Source of the DNA: Sulfurivermis sp040755915
GTDB taxonomy: Bacteria > Pseudomonadota > Gammaproteobacteria > Thiohalomonadales > Thiohalomonadaceae
Assembly: GCA_040755915.1 (NCBI GenBank)
Contig: JBFLWM010000017.1
Coordinates: 1 to 64,000, forward strand
Length of the DNA stretch: 64,000 bases
Direction of reading: 5' to 3'
Of the stretch, positions 18,249 through 25,575 are shown in pieces. Position 1 is the first letter of the stretch; every line of letters begins with the position of its first letter. The position numbers and the translations under genes were made by a program. The notes beneath the pieces are model-generated. The model did not search any database, had not been told where the DNA came from, and saw only the letters and a program-made list of their open reading frames with translations.

Positions 18249-19163
18249 TTATTCGCCAGCCTCGGGGAGCTGCACGTCCAACATCGGCCGGGCCTTGGCC
18301 TTGTAGCCGGAGAACACCTCGTCGCACGCCTGCCACAGGTCGATGACGCGGTTCATCACCTGGGTCAGCGCGTCGTAATAGACCACCGCCATTGCCTCGA
18401 TGGCCGGCTCGTGATCCTCGTCGCCGAACTGCTCGGTGAGGATGGCGTCGCGCATCACGTCGAGGCGGTCGGCCTCCTCCAGCATCGCCGCCGCCAGCTC
18501 CGTGGTCTCGATCTGGATTTCGCGGACGCGGAACGGCCATTCCTTGGTGCGCTTCTCGCGCTCGTGCACCTTCTTGTGCAGTTCGTTGATTTTGCGGTCC
18601 TTCTGCGCGACCAGCTTCTCGTGCACCTCGGCGTCGTGCTGATTCCTGTCGCGTGCCTTGCGCAGTGCTGCACGCAGCTCGCTGGCGGTCATGCGTTCGA
18701 TGTCGTCGAGGGTGTGGCCGGCGATGGTGCCGCCTTCCTCCAGCACTTCGAGCTGGTCATCGTCCTCGGCCATCAGCTCCAGCATCTTGGTGCGCCCGAG
18801 GGTGGCAATCTGCGGCTTGCCGGAAAACTTCAGCGCGGCCTGCATCATCTTCTGGGCGGCACGGGGCGCGATGCCGATGCGCTCCAGCGCGGCGGTGAAC
18901 TCGCCGTGTGGCTCGTGCTCTTTGAGCATGATGAGACGCTTGCCAGCCTCCAGCAGGGCGCCTGCCGACTCGCTGAGGAAAAAACGCGCCTCGTTCTCGA
19001 TACGCACCTTGTCGTAGGGCAGGTTGTCGCTGAACTGGGCATCGATGACGCTCAGGCGCTTGGCGTTCGCGTCGGCCTCGGCGACGGCCTTATTGATGGC
19101 CTCGACGTTGACGCCTTCGGCTTCGATGGCGGGCGTGGCCGGTGTGGCTTTCTTGCGGGGCAT
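18249..19163 (-). CDS. DUF3102-like phage early protein, 304 aa
   Basis: Basic start (MPRKKATPAT), then a DUF3102-like region (ARFFLSESAGALLEAGKRLI, HGEFTAALERIGIAPRAAQK), a ParB/replication-associated pattern. A long coiled-coil stretch (about 160-220) precedes the C-terminal tail. It sits between the regulatory genes and transposase A, a place often occupied by such proteins in Mu-like phages. Role unknown. Confidence 0.65.
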   Translation of the reverse strand: MPRKKATPATPAIEAEGVNVEAINKAVAEADANAKRLSVIDAQFSDNLPYDKVRIENEARFFLSESAGALLEAGKRLIMLKEHEPHGEFTAALERIGIAPRAAQKMMQAALKFSGKPQIATLGRTKMLELMAEDDDQLEVLEEGGTIAGHTLDDIERMTASELRAALRKARDRNQHDAEVHEKLVAQKDRKINELHKKVHEREKRTKEWPFRVREIQIETTELAAAMLEEADRLDVMRDAILTEQFGDEDHEPAIEAMAVVYYDALTQVMNRVIDLWQACDEVFSGYKAKARPMLDVQLPEAGE

Positions 19164-19165
19164 GG

Positions 19166-19468
19166 TTAGATCTCCCTGGTGTAGCGTTGGCGGACTTCAT
19201 CGACCTTACGTTGCGAACGGTCGATGGCGGAAAGCATGGCGACGGCGATCTGCGGGATGCGCGGCGACAGGCGCCAGCGGCCGGAGTCGGCGATCTTCTC
19301 GGCGATGCCGGCGATGCGCAGGTTCTCCAGGTCGCGGATGGTGTTGGGTTGCGAGATGCCCAGGCCGTGGGCGATCTCGGCGGGGGCGAGGCCGTTGACC
19401 TCGTGCCCGCCAAGGGCGAGCAGCACGCGCAGGATGCGTTGCTGGGAGGCGCAGGTGTAATCAGCCAT
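19166..19468 (-). CDS. Winged-helix phage regulator, 100 aa
   Basis: QQRILRVLLALGGHEVNGLA followed by PAEIAHGLGISQPNTIRDLE is an IclR/MarR-type winged helix-turn-helix. ATG 19468 overlaps the end of the upstream XRE gene. Likely a DNA-binding regulator of early transcription or transposition. Confidence 0.7.
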   Translation of the reverse strand: MADYTCASQQRILRVLLALGGHEVNGLAPAEIAHGLGISQPNTIRDLENLRIAGIAEKIADSGRWRLSPRIPQIAVAMLSAIDRSQRKVDEVRQRYTREI

Positions 19469-19955
19469 TGGCTCTGACCTCCGCCTCGATGCGCTCCATG
19501 TGGTTTCGGTGCTCGCGGATGGCTCGCAGCAGCTCATCGACGGTCATTTCGCCGACGCGCTTGCCGGTGGCGTCGATACGTGAACAAAGACCGGCATAGA
19601 GCCAGGGCGTCATTTCCACGGCCCCGTTGATCAGGTAGGCGGCGGCGATCAGTTCGCTGTCGGTGCAGGCGTGATCACGCCCCATACGTTTCGTCTTGGC
19701 TGCTGCGTCCGCGCGAAACATCGCCCCATCGCCTAACAGGAGCCAGTAGGGCGATATGCCGAACACACTCATAACAGCACTAATGAGGTTTTGGGAGATC
19801 GGACGATCTCCGCGTTCGTAGTTCTGGTAGGCCCGCAAAGACAGACCCAGGGCCTCAGCCAACTCTTTTTGTGACATGGGTTTGCCGCCTCGCGCTGAGG
19901 CGCGCCGCGCATCTTTAAGGCGATTGCCGATCTCGGCGCTTATCGCTGTGTTCAT
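19461..19955 (-). CDS. XRE-family transcriptional regulator, 164 aa
   Basis: A Cro/C1-type helix-turn-helix at about residues 27-60 (MSQKELAEALGLSLRAYQNY). The C-terminal half is helical, with no peptidase (S24) motif. It is the second gene of the early operon, directly after the ner-like gene. It may counteract the repressor or regulate the operon. Confidence 0.78.
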   Translation of the reverse strand: MNTAISAEIGNRLKDARRASARGGKPMSQKELAEALGLSLRAYQNYERGDRPISQNLISAVMSVFGISPYWLLLGDGAMFRADAAAKTKRMGRDHACTDSELIAAAYLINGAVEMTPWLYAGLCSRIDATGKRVGEMTVDELLRAIREHRNHMERIEAEVRANG

Positions 19956-20173
19956 GACGACTCCCTCTGGCGCAGGCCAGCGGCGGACAGAATCCGCTCG
20001 CGCAACCGCTGAGCGGCAGGAAAGTTGAGTTTCCCGGTCAGTGAGTTGTTGGCGTAGCCCCAATCGACGCCGTGGGCCTTGCACCAGCCGTGCAGGCTCT
20101 CGCCGCGCTCGGTGAACCTGGCGCGTACCAGGTGGAGCAATGGCTTGCCGGGGGCGGGGATTTGTTTCTGCAT
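19952..20173 (-). CDS. Ner-like DNA-binding regulator, 73 aa
   Basis: First gene of the leftward early operon, directly downstream of the early promoter. The segment LHGWCKAHGVDWGYANNSLT resembles the helix-turn-helix of small phage regulators such as Ner, and size and position match Ner. Assignment is inferred from those features. Translation starts at ATG 20173. Confidence 0.6.
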   Translation of the reverse strand: MQKQIPAPGKPLLHLVRARFTERGESLHGWCKAHGVDWGYANNSLTGKLNFPAAQRLRERILSAAGLRQRESS

Positions 20174-20208
20174 GGCTGCTAAACTCCATAATTCGTGACC
20201 GTGTGCTA

Positions 20209-20237
20209 AGAATGCAAACAAACGTATGCATTGTCAA
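20209..20237 (-). promoter_or_regulatory. Phage early promoter
   Basis: On the minus strand TTGACA (20232-20237, perfect -35) is separated by 17 bp from CATTCT (20209-20214, weak -10). Transcription would begin near 20202 and enter the ner-like gene. The promoter core is spanned by the dyad listed separately, so repression is built in. Confidence 0.7.
20211..20232. promoter_or_regulatory. Candidate repressor operator
   Basis: AATGCA-N10-TGCATT, a 22-bp dyad lying between and overlapping the -10 and -35 elements of the early promoter in the 77-bp gap between the divergent ner-like and repressor genes. Its position suits the phage repressor or Ner. Confidence 0.55.
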
Positions 20238-20250
20238 GTGGTGATATCAA

Positions 20251-20658
20251 ATGTCTATAGGCGAGCGCCTACGAGAAGAAAGGGAGCGTTTAGAACTGAG
20301 CCAGACCGTTTTGGCGGAGCTAGGCGGGGTTACTAGGATTTCCCAGGGGAATTACGAGTCAGGGAAACGCAAGCCAAAGGCTGACTATTGGAATGCTCTC
20401 GCTGAGGCCGGTGTCGATGTCCAATATGTGCTTACTGGAATGCGGAGCAACAAATTCGAGGCCGATTTGCGTGACTTGGCGGCGGTCACCAAACGAGTTA
20501 TGGCGCTGGCAGAGGCAGTCAGCCCCCGCCCCGACCCCATACGACTTGGCTCTCTGCGGGATATAGCATTCCAGAATCACCTGACTGATACACAGATAAC
20601 GATCCTGCTCAATCTGCTGCGACAGGCGCGTGAAGCGGACTTCTGGCTAGATAAATAA
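20251..20658 (+). CDS. Phage repressor (c-type, XRE family)
   Basis: 135 residues with a Cro/C1 helix-turn-helix at about 15-50 (LSQTVLAELGGVTRISQGNY, then ESGKRKPKADYW). It is transcribed divergently from the early operon across the operator region, which is where a lysogeny repressor belongs. A short helical C-terminal part could dimerise. No S24 autocleavage domain is present. Confidence 0.78.
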   Translation: MSIGERLREERERLELSQTVLAELGGVTRISQGNYESGKRKPKADYWNALAEAGVDVQYVLTGMRSNKFEADLRDLAAVTKRVMALAEAVSPRPDPIRLGSLRDIAFQNHLTDTQITILLNLLRQAREADFWLDK

Positions 20659-20683
20659 ACGTGACGACAAAAGGAGCTGTGTT

Positions 20684-21289
20684 ATGAAATGGGTTGTATG
20701 TGTTTTTGCTGTGCTGTTTTTCGTGGGATGCGGCCCGGCAAAATATGCCGTCAAGGAATCCACCGACAAATTCTCCGATCCAGCGGCGCCAGCCATGTTT
20801 GTTATGGACGGAAACACCCTTGAAACGGATGCGTCGGGGATCGCAGTCTATGGGTATATGGACGCCTTCGTATCTCGTGATCGAAATTCCGGGCGCGTTG
20901 TCATGATAGGGCTGGAATATACCAGGGTCGCAACCAGCGGCGAGTTGATCTGGAGCGGGGAGCCGAAATGGCTTGCGATTCGCGCGGGGGACGAAATGGT
21001 TGTGCTGGCTGATGGCGAACGCCTGGCATTGAAGGCTATCAGCGGCAATATAGACCATGTGGTTGAACGAACTGCAACGGGGCCGTCAACAACCTATTAC
21101 GACCTGGGCAGGTATTCAGTTACGGCAGAGCAACTTTTGAAGATCGCAAATGCGTCCAGCCTTGAGATGAAAGTCGCTGGGCGAGAGGGTTCTCGCGCGA
21201 TTCCGCGCGCGGGGACCAAGCTCGGCGCCAACTTGCAGCAGAACCTGCGCCGCTTCTATGATGAGCAAGTCGCGCCGCATCTCCAGTAG
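20684..21289 (+). CDS. Predicted lipoprotein, possible lysogenic-conversion gene
   Basis: 201 residues with a lipoprotein signal peptide (MKWVVCVFAVLFFVGC, cleavage before Cys16). The rest is a soluble, mostly beta region without a recognised family. It lies between the repressor and the lysis module and is AT-richer than the neighbouring phage genes. That suggests a cargo gene expressed from the prophage. Its TAG stop overlaps the dyad element at 21290. Confidence 0.75.
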   Translation: MKWVVCVFAVLFFVGCGPAKYAVKESTDKFSDPAAPAMFVMDGNTLETDASGIAVYGYMDAFVSRDRNSGRVVMIGLEYTRVATSGELIWSGEPKWLAIRAGDEMVVLADGERLALKAISGNIDHVVERTATGPSTTYYDLGRYSVTAEQLLKIANASSLEMKVAGREGSRAIPRAGTKLGANLQQNLRRFYDEQVAPHLQ

Positions 21290-21325
21290 TAACCCGCGTT
21301 AATACGATCCACCCCTCCCCATAGT
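21290..21325 (+). promoter_or_regulatory. Candidate phage late promoter, copy 1
   Basis: TAACCCGCGTTA (21290-21301) is a TAAC-N4-GTTA dyad followed by ATACG, CTCCCC and a -10-like CATAGT at 21320-21325. Nearly the same element recurs at 29006. It is just upstream of the endolysin gene, as a Mor/C-activated promoter would be. Confidence 0.55.
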
Positions 21326-21338
21326 TGATCCTGCTCAC

Positions 21339-21845
21339 ATGAGCAGGATTCAACTTTCAAAGAATTTCTACCTAGACGAGTTCACGCGCAGCGAAGCGGC
21401 GGCGCGGCATGGCATCGTCGTCTCCGTTGATCCTGATTCTCAGGTTTTCGTCTACCTCCAGCGGCTGTGCGTCAACGTGTTGCAGCCGGTGCGCGATGCG
21501 CTGGGGCCGGTCACCATCCTGTCCGGCTACCGTCCGCCGGAGGTAAACCGCTTGGTCGGCAGTGCGCCCACCTCGCAACACGTCAAGGGCCTCGCGGCCG
21601 ACATCGTCGTTTCCGGCCACACCCCGCTCCAGGTCTGCGAGTGGGTCCGCGACAACCTCCAGTCCTACGACAAGGTGATCCATGAGTTCGGCCAGTGGGC
21701 GCACGTCTCCGTGGCGCCGTCGTTTGGCCCTGTCCGGCTCCAGGAGCTGACCGCAGTCAAAACGCAGCCCGTCTTAGGGATCAAGAGGACTGTTTATGTC
21801 CCCGGCCTGCACGACATGGCCGAGGCGGCGCGGCGGGCGGCGTAG
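21339..21845 (+). CDS. Endolysin, M15 family D-Ala-D-Ala peptidase
   Basis: 168 residues. Zinc ligands and catalytic residues of the M15A fold are present: SQHVKGLAADIVV (His and Asp) and WAHVSV (His). YLDEFTRSEAAARHG is the typical start of this endopeptidase family. It cleaves peptidoglycan stem peptides. First gene of the rightward lysis module. Confidence 0.9.
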   Translation: MSRIQLSKNFYLDEFTRSEAAARHGIVVSVDPDSQVFVYLQRLCVNVLQPVRDALGPVTILSGYRPPEVNRLVGSAPTSQHVKGLAADIVVSGHTPLQVCEWVRDNLQSYDKVIHEFGQWAHVSVAPSFGPVRLQELTAVKTQPVLGIKRTVYVPGLHDMAEAARRAA

Positions 21846-21884
21846 GGCCGCTTGCGTTTTTCGGAAACTGTGGATGATGGAGCT

Positions 21885-22109
21885 ATGAACGAGAGCAAGC
21901 CGTGGTGGGAGAGCAAGACGGTGGTGATCAACGCCGTCGCCGCGGTGCTGATTGCGCTGGAGGCGCAATGGCACCTGTTGCAGCCGTATCTGCCCTTTAA
22001 CTTCTGGATGGGCATGAGCGTCGCGCTGCCCATCGTCAACGGCGTTCTGCGCGCCGTGACCTCGCAGCCGATCACGTTCGGGGGCGCCGGTGCGCGGCCT
22101 CTGGAGTAA
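21885..22109 (+). CDS. Holin-like membrane protein, 74 aa
   Basis: Starts at ATG 21885 after GGAG. Two hydrophobic segments (VVINAVAAVLIALEAQWHLL and FWMGMSVALPIVNGVLRAVT) with a charged N-terminus fit a small two-helix holin. It lies between endolysin and spanin genes. Confidence 0.75.
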   Translation: MNESKPWWESKTVVINAVAAVLIALEAQWHLLQPYLPFNFWMGMSVALPIVNGVLRAVTSQPITFGGAGARPLE

Positions 22110-22365
22110 GGCGCTGGGCGCGCTGGCGGCGCTGGGTCTGTTCCTGGCGGCATGGTTCCGGGTCAAGGGCCAGCAGGCGCAGGCCGAGGCGGAGCGCGAC
22201 CGGCTGCGGGCGCAGGTGGCCGAGGGCGGCCAGGCGGCGCGGCAGCGGGCGGACGACGCCCGGCGCGAGACTCAGCGGCGNNNNNNNNNNCACACCGAGG
22301 AGCGGGCCGACATCGAGGCCGGCCTCGCCGAGGGGCGGCGGGACCAGATGGAGCGCAAGTGGTGA
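22090..22365 (+). CDS. Inner-membrane spanin (Rz-like), interrupted by a sequence gap
   Basis: Starts at GTG 22090 inside the end of the holin gene. One N-terminal membrane helix (ALGALAALGLFLAAWF) precedes a long Gln/Ala/Arg/Glu coiled coil, as in i-spanins. Ten undetermined bases (22281-22290) fall in the coding region, so residues there are unknown and the true reading frame relies on the gap size being right. Confidence 0.68.
   Translation: MRGLWSKALGALAALGLFLAAWFRVKGQQAQAEAERDRLRAQVAEGGQAARQRADDARRETQRXXXXHTEERADIEAGLAEGRRDQMERKW
22281..22290. other. Undetermined bases (10 N)
   Basis: A run of ten N marks an assembly gap of possibly arbitrary length inside the inner spanin gene. Confidence 0.99.
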
Positions 22366-22661
22366 GCCGGGCAAAACGGCCACCAGTGGCCGTTTTGACC
22401 CTGCTGCTTGCGGCCCTGCTGGCCGGCTGCGCCGGGCCGGAGGTGCGCTACGTGAGCGTGCCGCTGGACTGTCCGGCGCGGCCGGAGCTGCCCACGGTGA
22501 GCGCCGAGGAGTTGGACTGCCTGCCGCCGGAGGCGCATGCGCGCCTGGTATGGCGCGAGACGCTGCGGCGGCAGTACGCGGAGGAGCTGGAGGCGGCGTG
22601 CTGGTCGACACATGAGGGCGCAAATGCGCCGTTAACGGCGCATTTGAAGGGGGCGGAGTGA
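22362..22661 (+). CDS. Outer-membrane spanin lipoprotein (Rz1-like)
   Basis: About 99 residues from GTG 22362, overlapping the Rz-like stop (GTGA). The lipobox LLAALLAGC is near residue 23 and Pro-rich stretches follow (LDCPARPELPTV), as in o-spanins. Together with the inner spanin it would fuse inner and outer membranes at lysis. Confidence 0.65.
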   Translation: MSRAKRPPVAVLTLLLAALLAGCAGPEVRYVSVPLDCPARPELPTVSAEELDCLPPEAHARLVWRETLRRQYAEELEAACWSTHEGANAPLTAHLKGAE

Positions 22662-23086
22662 TGCAGGTGCAGGTGGAATTTTGGCAGTTGCTGCTGTTCC
22701 TGGTGGGGCTGCTGTTGTCGTTTCTGGGTTTCGTTTTCGGCGCGGGGAAGCTGCTGCTGGCCCAGATGCAGCGCAGCCTCGATCAGCGCTTCGAGGCGCA
22801 GGAGGCGGCGCGGGCCGAGGCGCAGAAGCATTGGGACGCGCTGTTCGGCGGGCTGAAATTGGCCCTTAACGCCGAGACGCAGACGGTTGCAAAGTTGGAA
22901 AAAGACCTCCTCGCGCTGCGCGCTGAGCTGCCGTTGCAGTACGTGCGCCGCGAGGACTGGATCAGGTTCTCGGCGGTGATCGAGGCCAAGCAGGACCGCG
23001 ACGGGGAACGCCTCGTGGCCCTGAATACGGCGATGGGACGACTCTCTGAGCGACTGGAACAGGCGCTCGCAAACGGAGGCAAATGA
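22661..23086 (+). CDS. DUF2730-type phage membrane protein
   Basis: 141 residues. One strong N-terminal membrane segment (FWQLLLFLVGLLLSFLGFVF) is followed by a long amphipathic coiled coil. Mu-like phages encode a protein of this type between lysis genes and the small terminase. A GTG one codon upstream (22658) overlaps the previous stop. Confidence 0.72.
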   Translation: MQVQVEFWQLLLFLVGLLLSFLGFVFGAGKLLLAQMQRSLDQRFEAQEAARAEAQKHWDALFGGLKLALNAETQTVAKLEKDLLALRAELPLQYVRREDWIRFSAVIEAKQDRDGERLVALNTAMGRLSERLEQALANGGK

Positions 23087-23087
23087 G

Positions 23088-23393
23088 ATGGATGTGCAAA
23101 ACCTCGAAGCGGCTCGCGCGCGCATGACGCGCTATCGAATCCTGCGGATACTGGACGTGGGCCGCCCGATGCCCGTAGGCGAAGGGCTGATCGCGCAGAT
23201 CCTGGTGGATGCGGACTTGCAGGTGACGCAGGTGGGTATCCGCCGCGCCTTGCAGTACCTGGCCGACAAGCAGTACGTGGAACTGAACCGCGCCCCGGAG
23301 TACTGGGACGCGCGTCTGCTGCCCGCCGGCGTGGACTACCTGGAGAACCCGGCGATGGTCGATCCGGGCATCGCCCGCCCGGTGTCGGTGTAG
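23088..23393 (+). CDS. Winged-helix phage protein (Mu gp26-like position)
   Basis: 101 residues; RYRILRILDVGRPMPVGEGL then GIRRALQYLADKQYVEL reads as an ArsR/MarR-type winged helix. Size and position match the Mu gene between DUF2730 and the DUF3486 gene. Likely DNA binding; function not established. Confidence 0.65.
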   Translation: MDVQNLEAARARMTRYRILRILDVGRPMPVGEGLIAQILVDADLQVTQVGIRRALQYLADKQYVELNRAPEYWDARLLPAGVDYLENPAMVDPGIARPVSV

Positions 23394-23396
23394 ATC

Positions 23397-23942
23397 ATGC
23401 CAAGGCGTTCGTCATTGTTGGAGCTGCCGGAGGAACTGCGCGCGGAACTGAACCGGCGCCTGGTCGCTTCTGGTTTCTCGAACTACGACGGCCTGCACGC
23501 CTGGCTGGAGCAGGAGCTGGACGCGCGCGGCCTGGAGCTGCGCGTGTCGCGCTCCGCCATCCATCGGGAGGGGCAGAAGTTCGAGCAGAGCCTGGAGGCG
23601 CTGCGCGTTGCTACCGAGCAGGCGCGCGCCATCGCCGAGGCCTCCGAGGACGACGAGGGTGCGATGAACGACGCGCTGATCCGCATGGTCCAGACCAAGA
23701 CGTTTGTGGCCTTGCGCGACCTGGAGGACGGTGCGCCCCTGGACAAGATCGGCCTGATGGTGGCGCGCCTGACTCGTGCGTCAGTGGCCAGCAAGAAGTG
23801 GATGACGGAGGCCCGCGAGAAGCTGGAGGTAAAGAAGAACGCCGCCATGAATGCCGCCGAGAAGGTGGCGCGCCGTGCCGGCGTCTCCGACGACGATTGG
23901 GCGGCCATCCGCGCGCAGTTCCTGGGCATCGATGTCGAGTAG
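23397..23942 (+). CDS. DUF3486 protein (Mu gp27-like, probable small terminase)
   Basis: 181 residues starting with basic PRRSSLLELPEELRAELNRR and SNYDGLHAWLEQE, the typical DUF3486 opening. The remainder is helical. It lies directly before the large terminase gene, in the place of the small packaging subunit. Confidence 0.85.
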   Translation: MPRRSSLLELPEELRAELNRRLVASGFSNYDGLHAWLEQELDARGLELRVSRSAIHREGQKFEQSLEALRVATEQARAIAEASEDDEGAMNDALIRMVQTKTFVALRDLEDGAPLDKIGLMVARLTRASVASKKWMTEAREKLEVKKNAAMNAAEKVARRAGVSDDDWAAIRAQFLGIDVE

Positions 23943-23945
23943 GCG

Positions 23946-25565
23946 ATGAGCGAACCCAACAACGTCCAGGTCGAACCGGTCGACGTCTCCGCGGGTGAGC
24001 GCAAAGACCTGCTCGACCTGGTGGAAGAGAAAGGCCGCGACCGCGCCCACCGCAAGATTCCCAGAGGCGAGGTGCCGAAGATTTTGCTGCCGTATCAGCA
24101 GCGCTGGCACAAGGACACGGCAATAGTGCGGCTTGGCCTCAAGAGTCGTCGCATCGGATTCTCCTGGGGCTGCATCGCCGCGGAAGGAGCGTTGGAAGCG
24201 GCGCACGTCAATGGCATGTCTCAGTACTACATGGGCTACAACCTGGGCATGGCGGCCGAGAACATCGGCGACGCGCTGGCCTTCGCGCAGATTTACGGAG
24301 TCGCCGTATCCACTATCGATGTGAGCCGCGAACGCGAAGTGATCGGCGAGAGCCGGCAAGACATCACCAAGTACAAGATCACCTTTGCCTCGGGTCACGT
24401 GTACGAGGCGCTCTCCTCCGCCCCCTGGAACTGGCGCGGCCGCCAGGGACATGCCCGCATCGACGAGGCGGCATTCCACCGTAACCTGGCCGAGGTAATC
24501 AAGGGCGCGCTCGCCTTCCGCCTGTGGGGCGGCAGGGTGGACATCATCAGCACCCACGACGGCGAGGACAACCCGTTCAATCAGCTGGTCCTAGACATTC
24601 AGGCCGGAAAGTTGCCGTGGTCGTTGCATCGCATCGACTTCGATCGCGCCCTCGCCGAGGGGCTGTATCAGCGCATCTGCCTGGTGACCGGAAAGACCTG
24701 GTCGCCGGAGGCTGAGCGCGATTTTCGTGACGAGGCATTCGCCGACTATCCAGACCAGGCTGACGCCAACGAAGAACTGCTGTGCATCCCGAAGCGTGGC
24801 AGCGGCGCCTACATCCCGCGCATCCTGCTGGAGAACTGCCACGACAAGCGCATCCCCATCGTGCGCCTGGGCAAGCCGGCCGACTACGTGCTCAACCCGG
24901 ATCGCATCGACGAGACGCGCCGCTGGCTGGCGGACGCAGTCAAGACGGTGATCGACAACCTGCCGGGGCAGCGTTCCGTGTACGGCCAGGACTTCGGCCG
25001 CGACGGCGACCTGTCCGTGATCTGGGTGTTGCAGGAGGACGGGCCTGGCCATTGGCGCCAGGCGTTCAGCCTGGAGCTACGTCGGTTGCCATTCGATGTG
25101 CAGGCGCTGATCCGCGACTACGTTCTCTCCAACATCCCGCTGCTTCACCACGCCAAGTTCGACGCGCGTGGCAATGGCCAGAGCCACGCCGAGGGCGCGT
25201 TGCAGAAGTTCGGCGCGCAGCGCGTAGAGTGCGTCAAGGCGACGGCCGAGTGGTATTCGACCTGGTTCCCCAAGTACAAGGCGGCCTATGAAGACAAGTC
25301 GATCACCATCAACGCCAGCGAGGACGTGATCGCCGATCACCGCCGCGTGGTGCAGGTCAAGGGACGCCCGACGATGGATGACGGGCGCGACAAGGGCAGC
25401 GACGGCGAATACCGCCACGGCGACTCGGCAGTCGCCGGCCTGCTCGCCTGGGCCGCCACCCATCAGGAGGGCCAGCCGCCGGCCGGCATCTCCATCGAAT
25501 CCACCACCGACACCTACGAACCTGAAGCCGCGCGCGGCCGTCAGCGCGCGCGGATGTTCCGCTAG
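23946..25565 (+). CDS. Terminase large subunit (Mu gp28-like)
   Basis: 539 residues. The ATPase region has the unusual Mu-type P-loop equivalent (SRRIGFSWGC) and a Walker B-like RIDEAAFH. The nuclease part has the acidic residues of an RNase H fold (YGQDFGRDGDLSVIWV; HHAKFDARGNGQSHAEG; YRHGDSAVAGLLAW). It packages phage DNA into proheads. Confidence 0.92.
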   Translation: MSEPNNVQVEPVDVSAGERKDLLDLVEEKGRDRAHRKIPRGEVPKILLPYQQRWHKDTAIVRLGLKSRRIGFSWGCIAAEGALEAAHVNGMSQYYMGYNLGMAAENIGDALAFAQIYGVAVSTIDVSREREVIGESRQDITKYKITFASGHVYEALSSAPWNWRGRQGHARIDEAAFHRNLAEVIKGALAFRLWGGRVDIISTHDGEDNPFNQLVLDIQAGKLPWSLHRIDFDRALAEGLYQRICLVTGKTWSPEAERDFRDEAFADYPDQADANEELLCIPKRGSGAYIPRILLENCHDKRIPIVRLGKPADYVLNPDRIDETRRWLADAVKTVIDNLPGQRSVYGQDFGRDGDLSVIWVLQEDGPGHWRQAFSLELRRLPFDVQALIRDYVLSNIPLLHHAKFDARGNGQSHAEGALQKFGAQRVECVKATAEWYSTWFPKYKAAYEDKSITINASEDVIADHRRVVQVKGRPTMDDGRDKGSDGEYRHGDSAVAGLLAWAATHQEGQPPAGISIESTTDTYEPEAARGRQRARMFR

Positions 25566-25575
25566 GAGCGAATCA

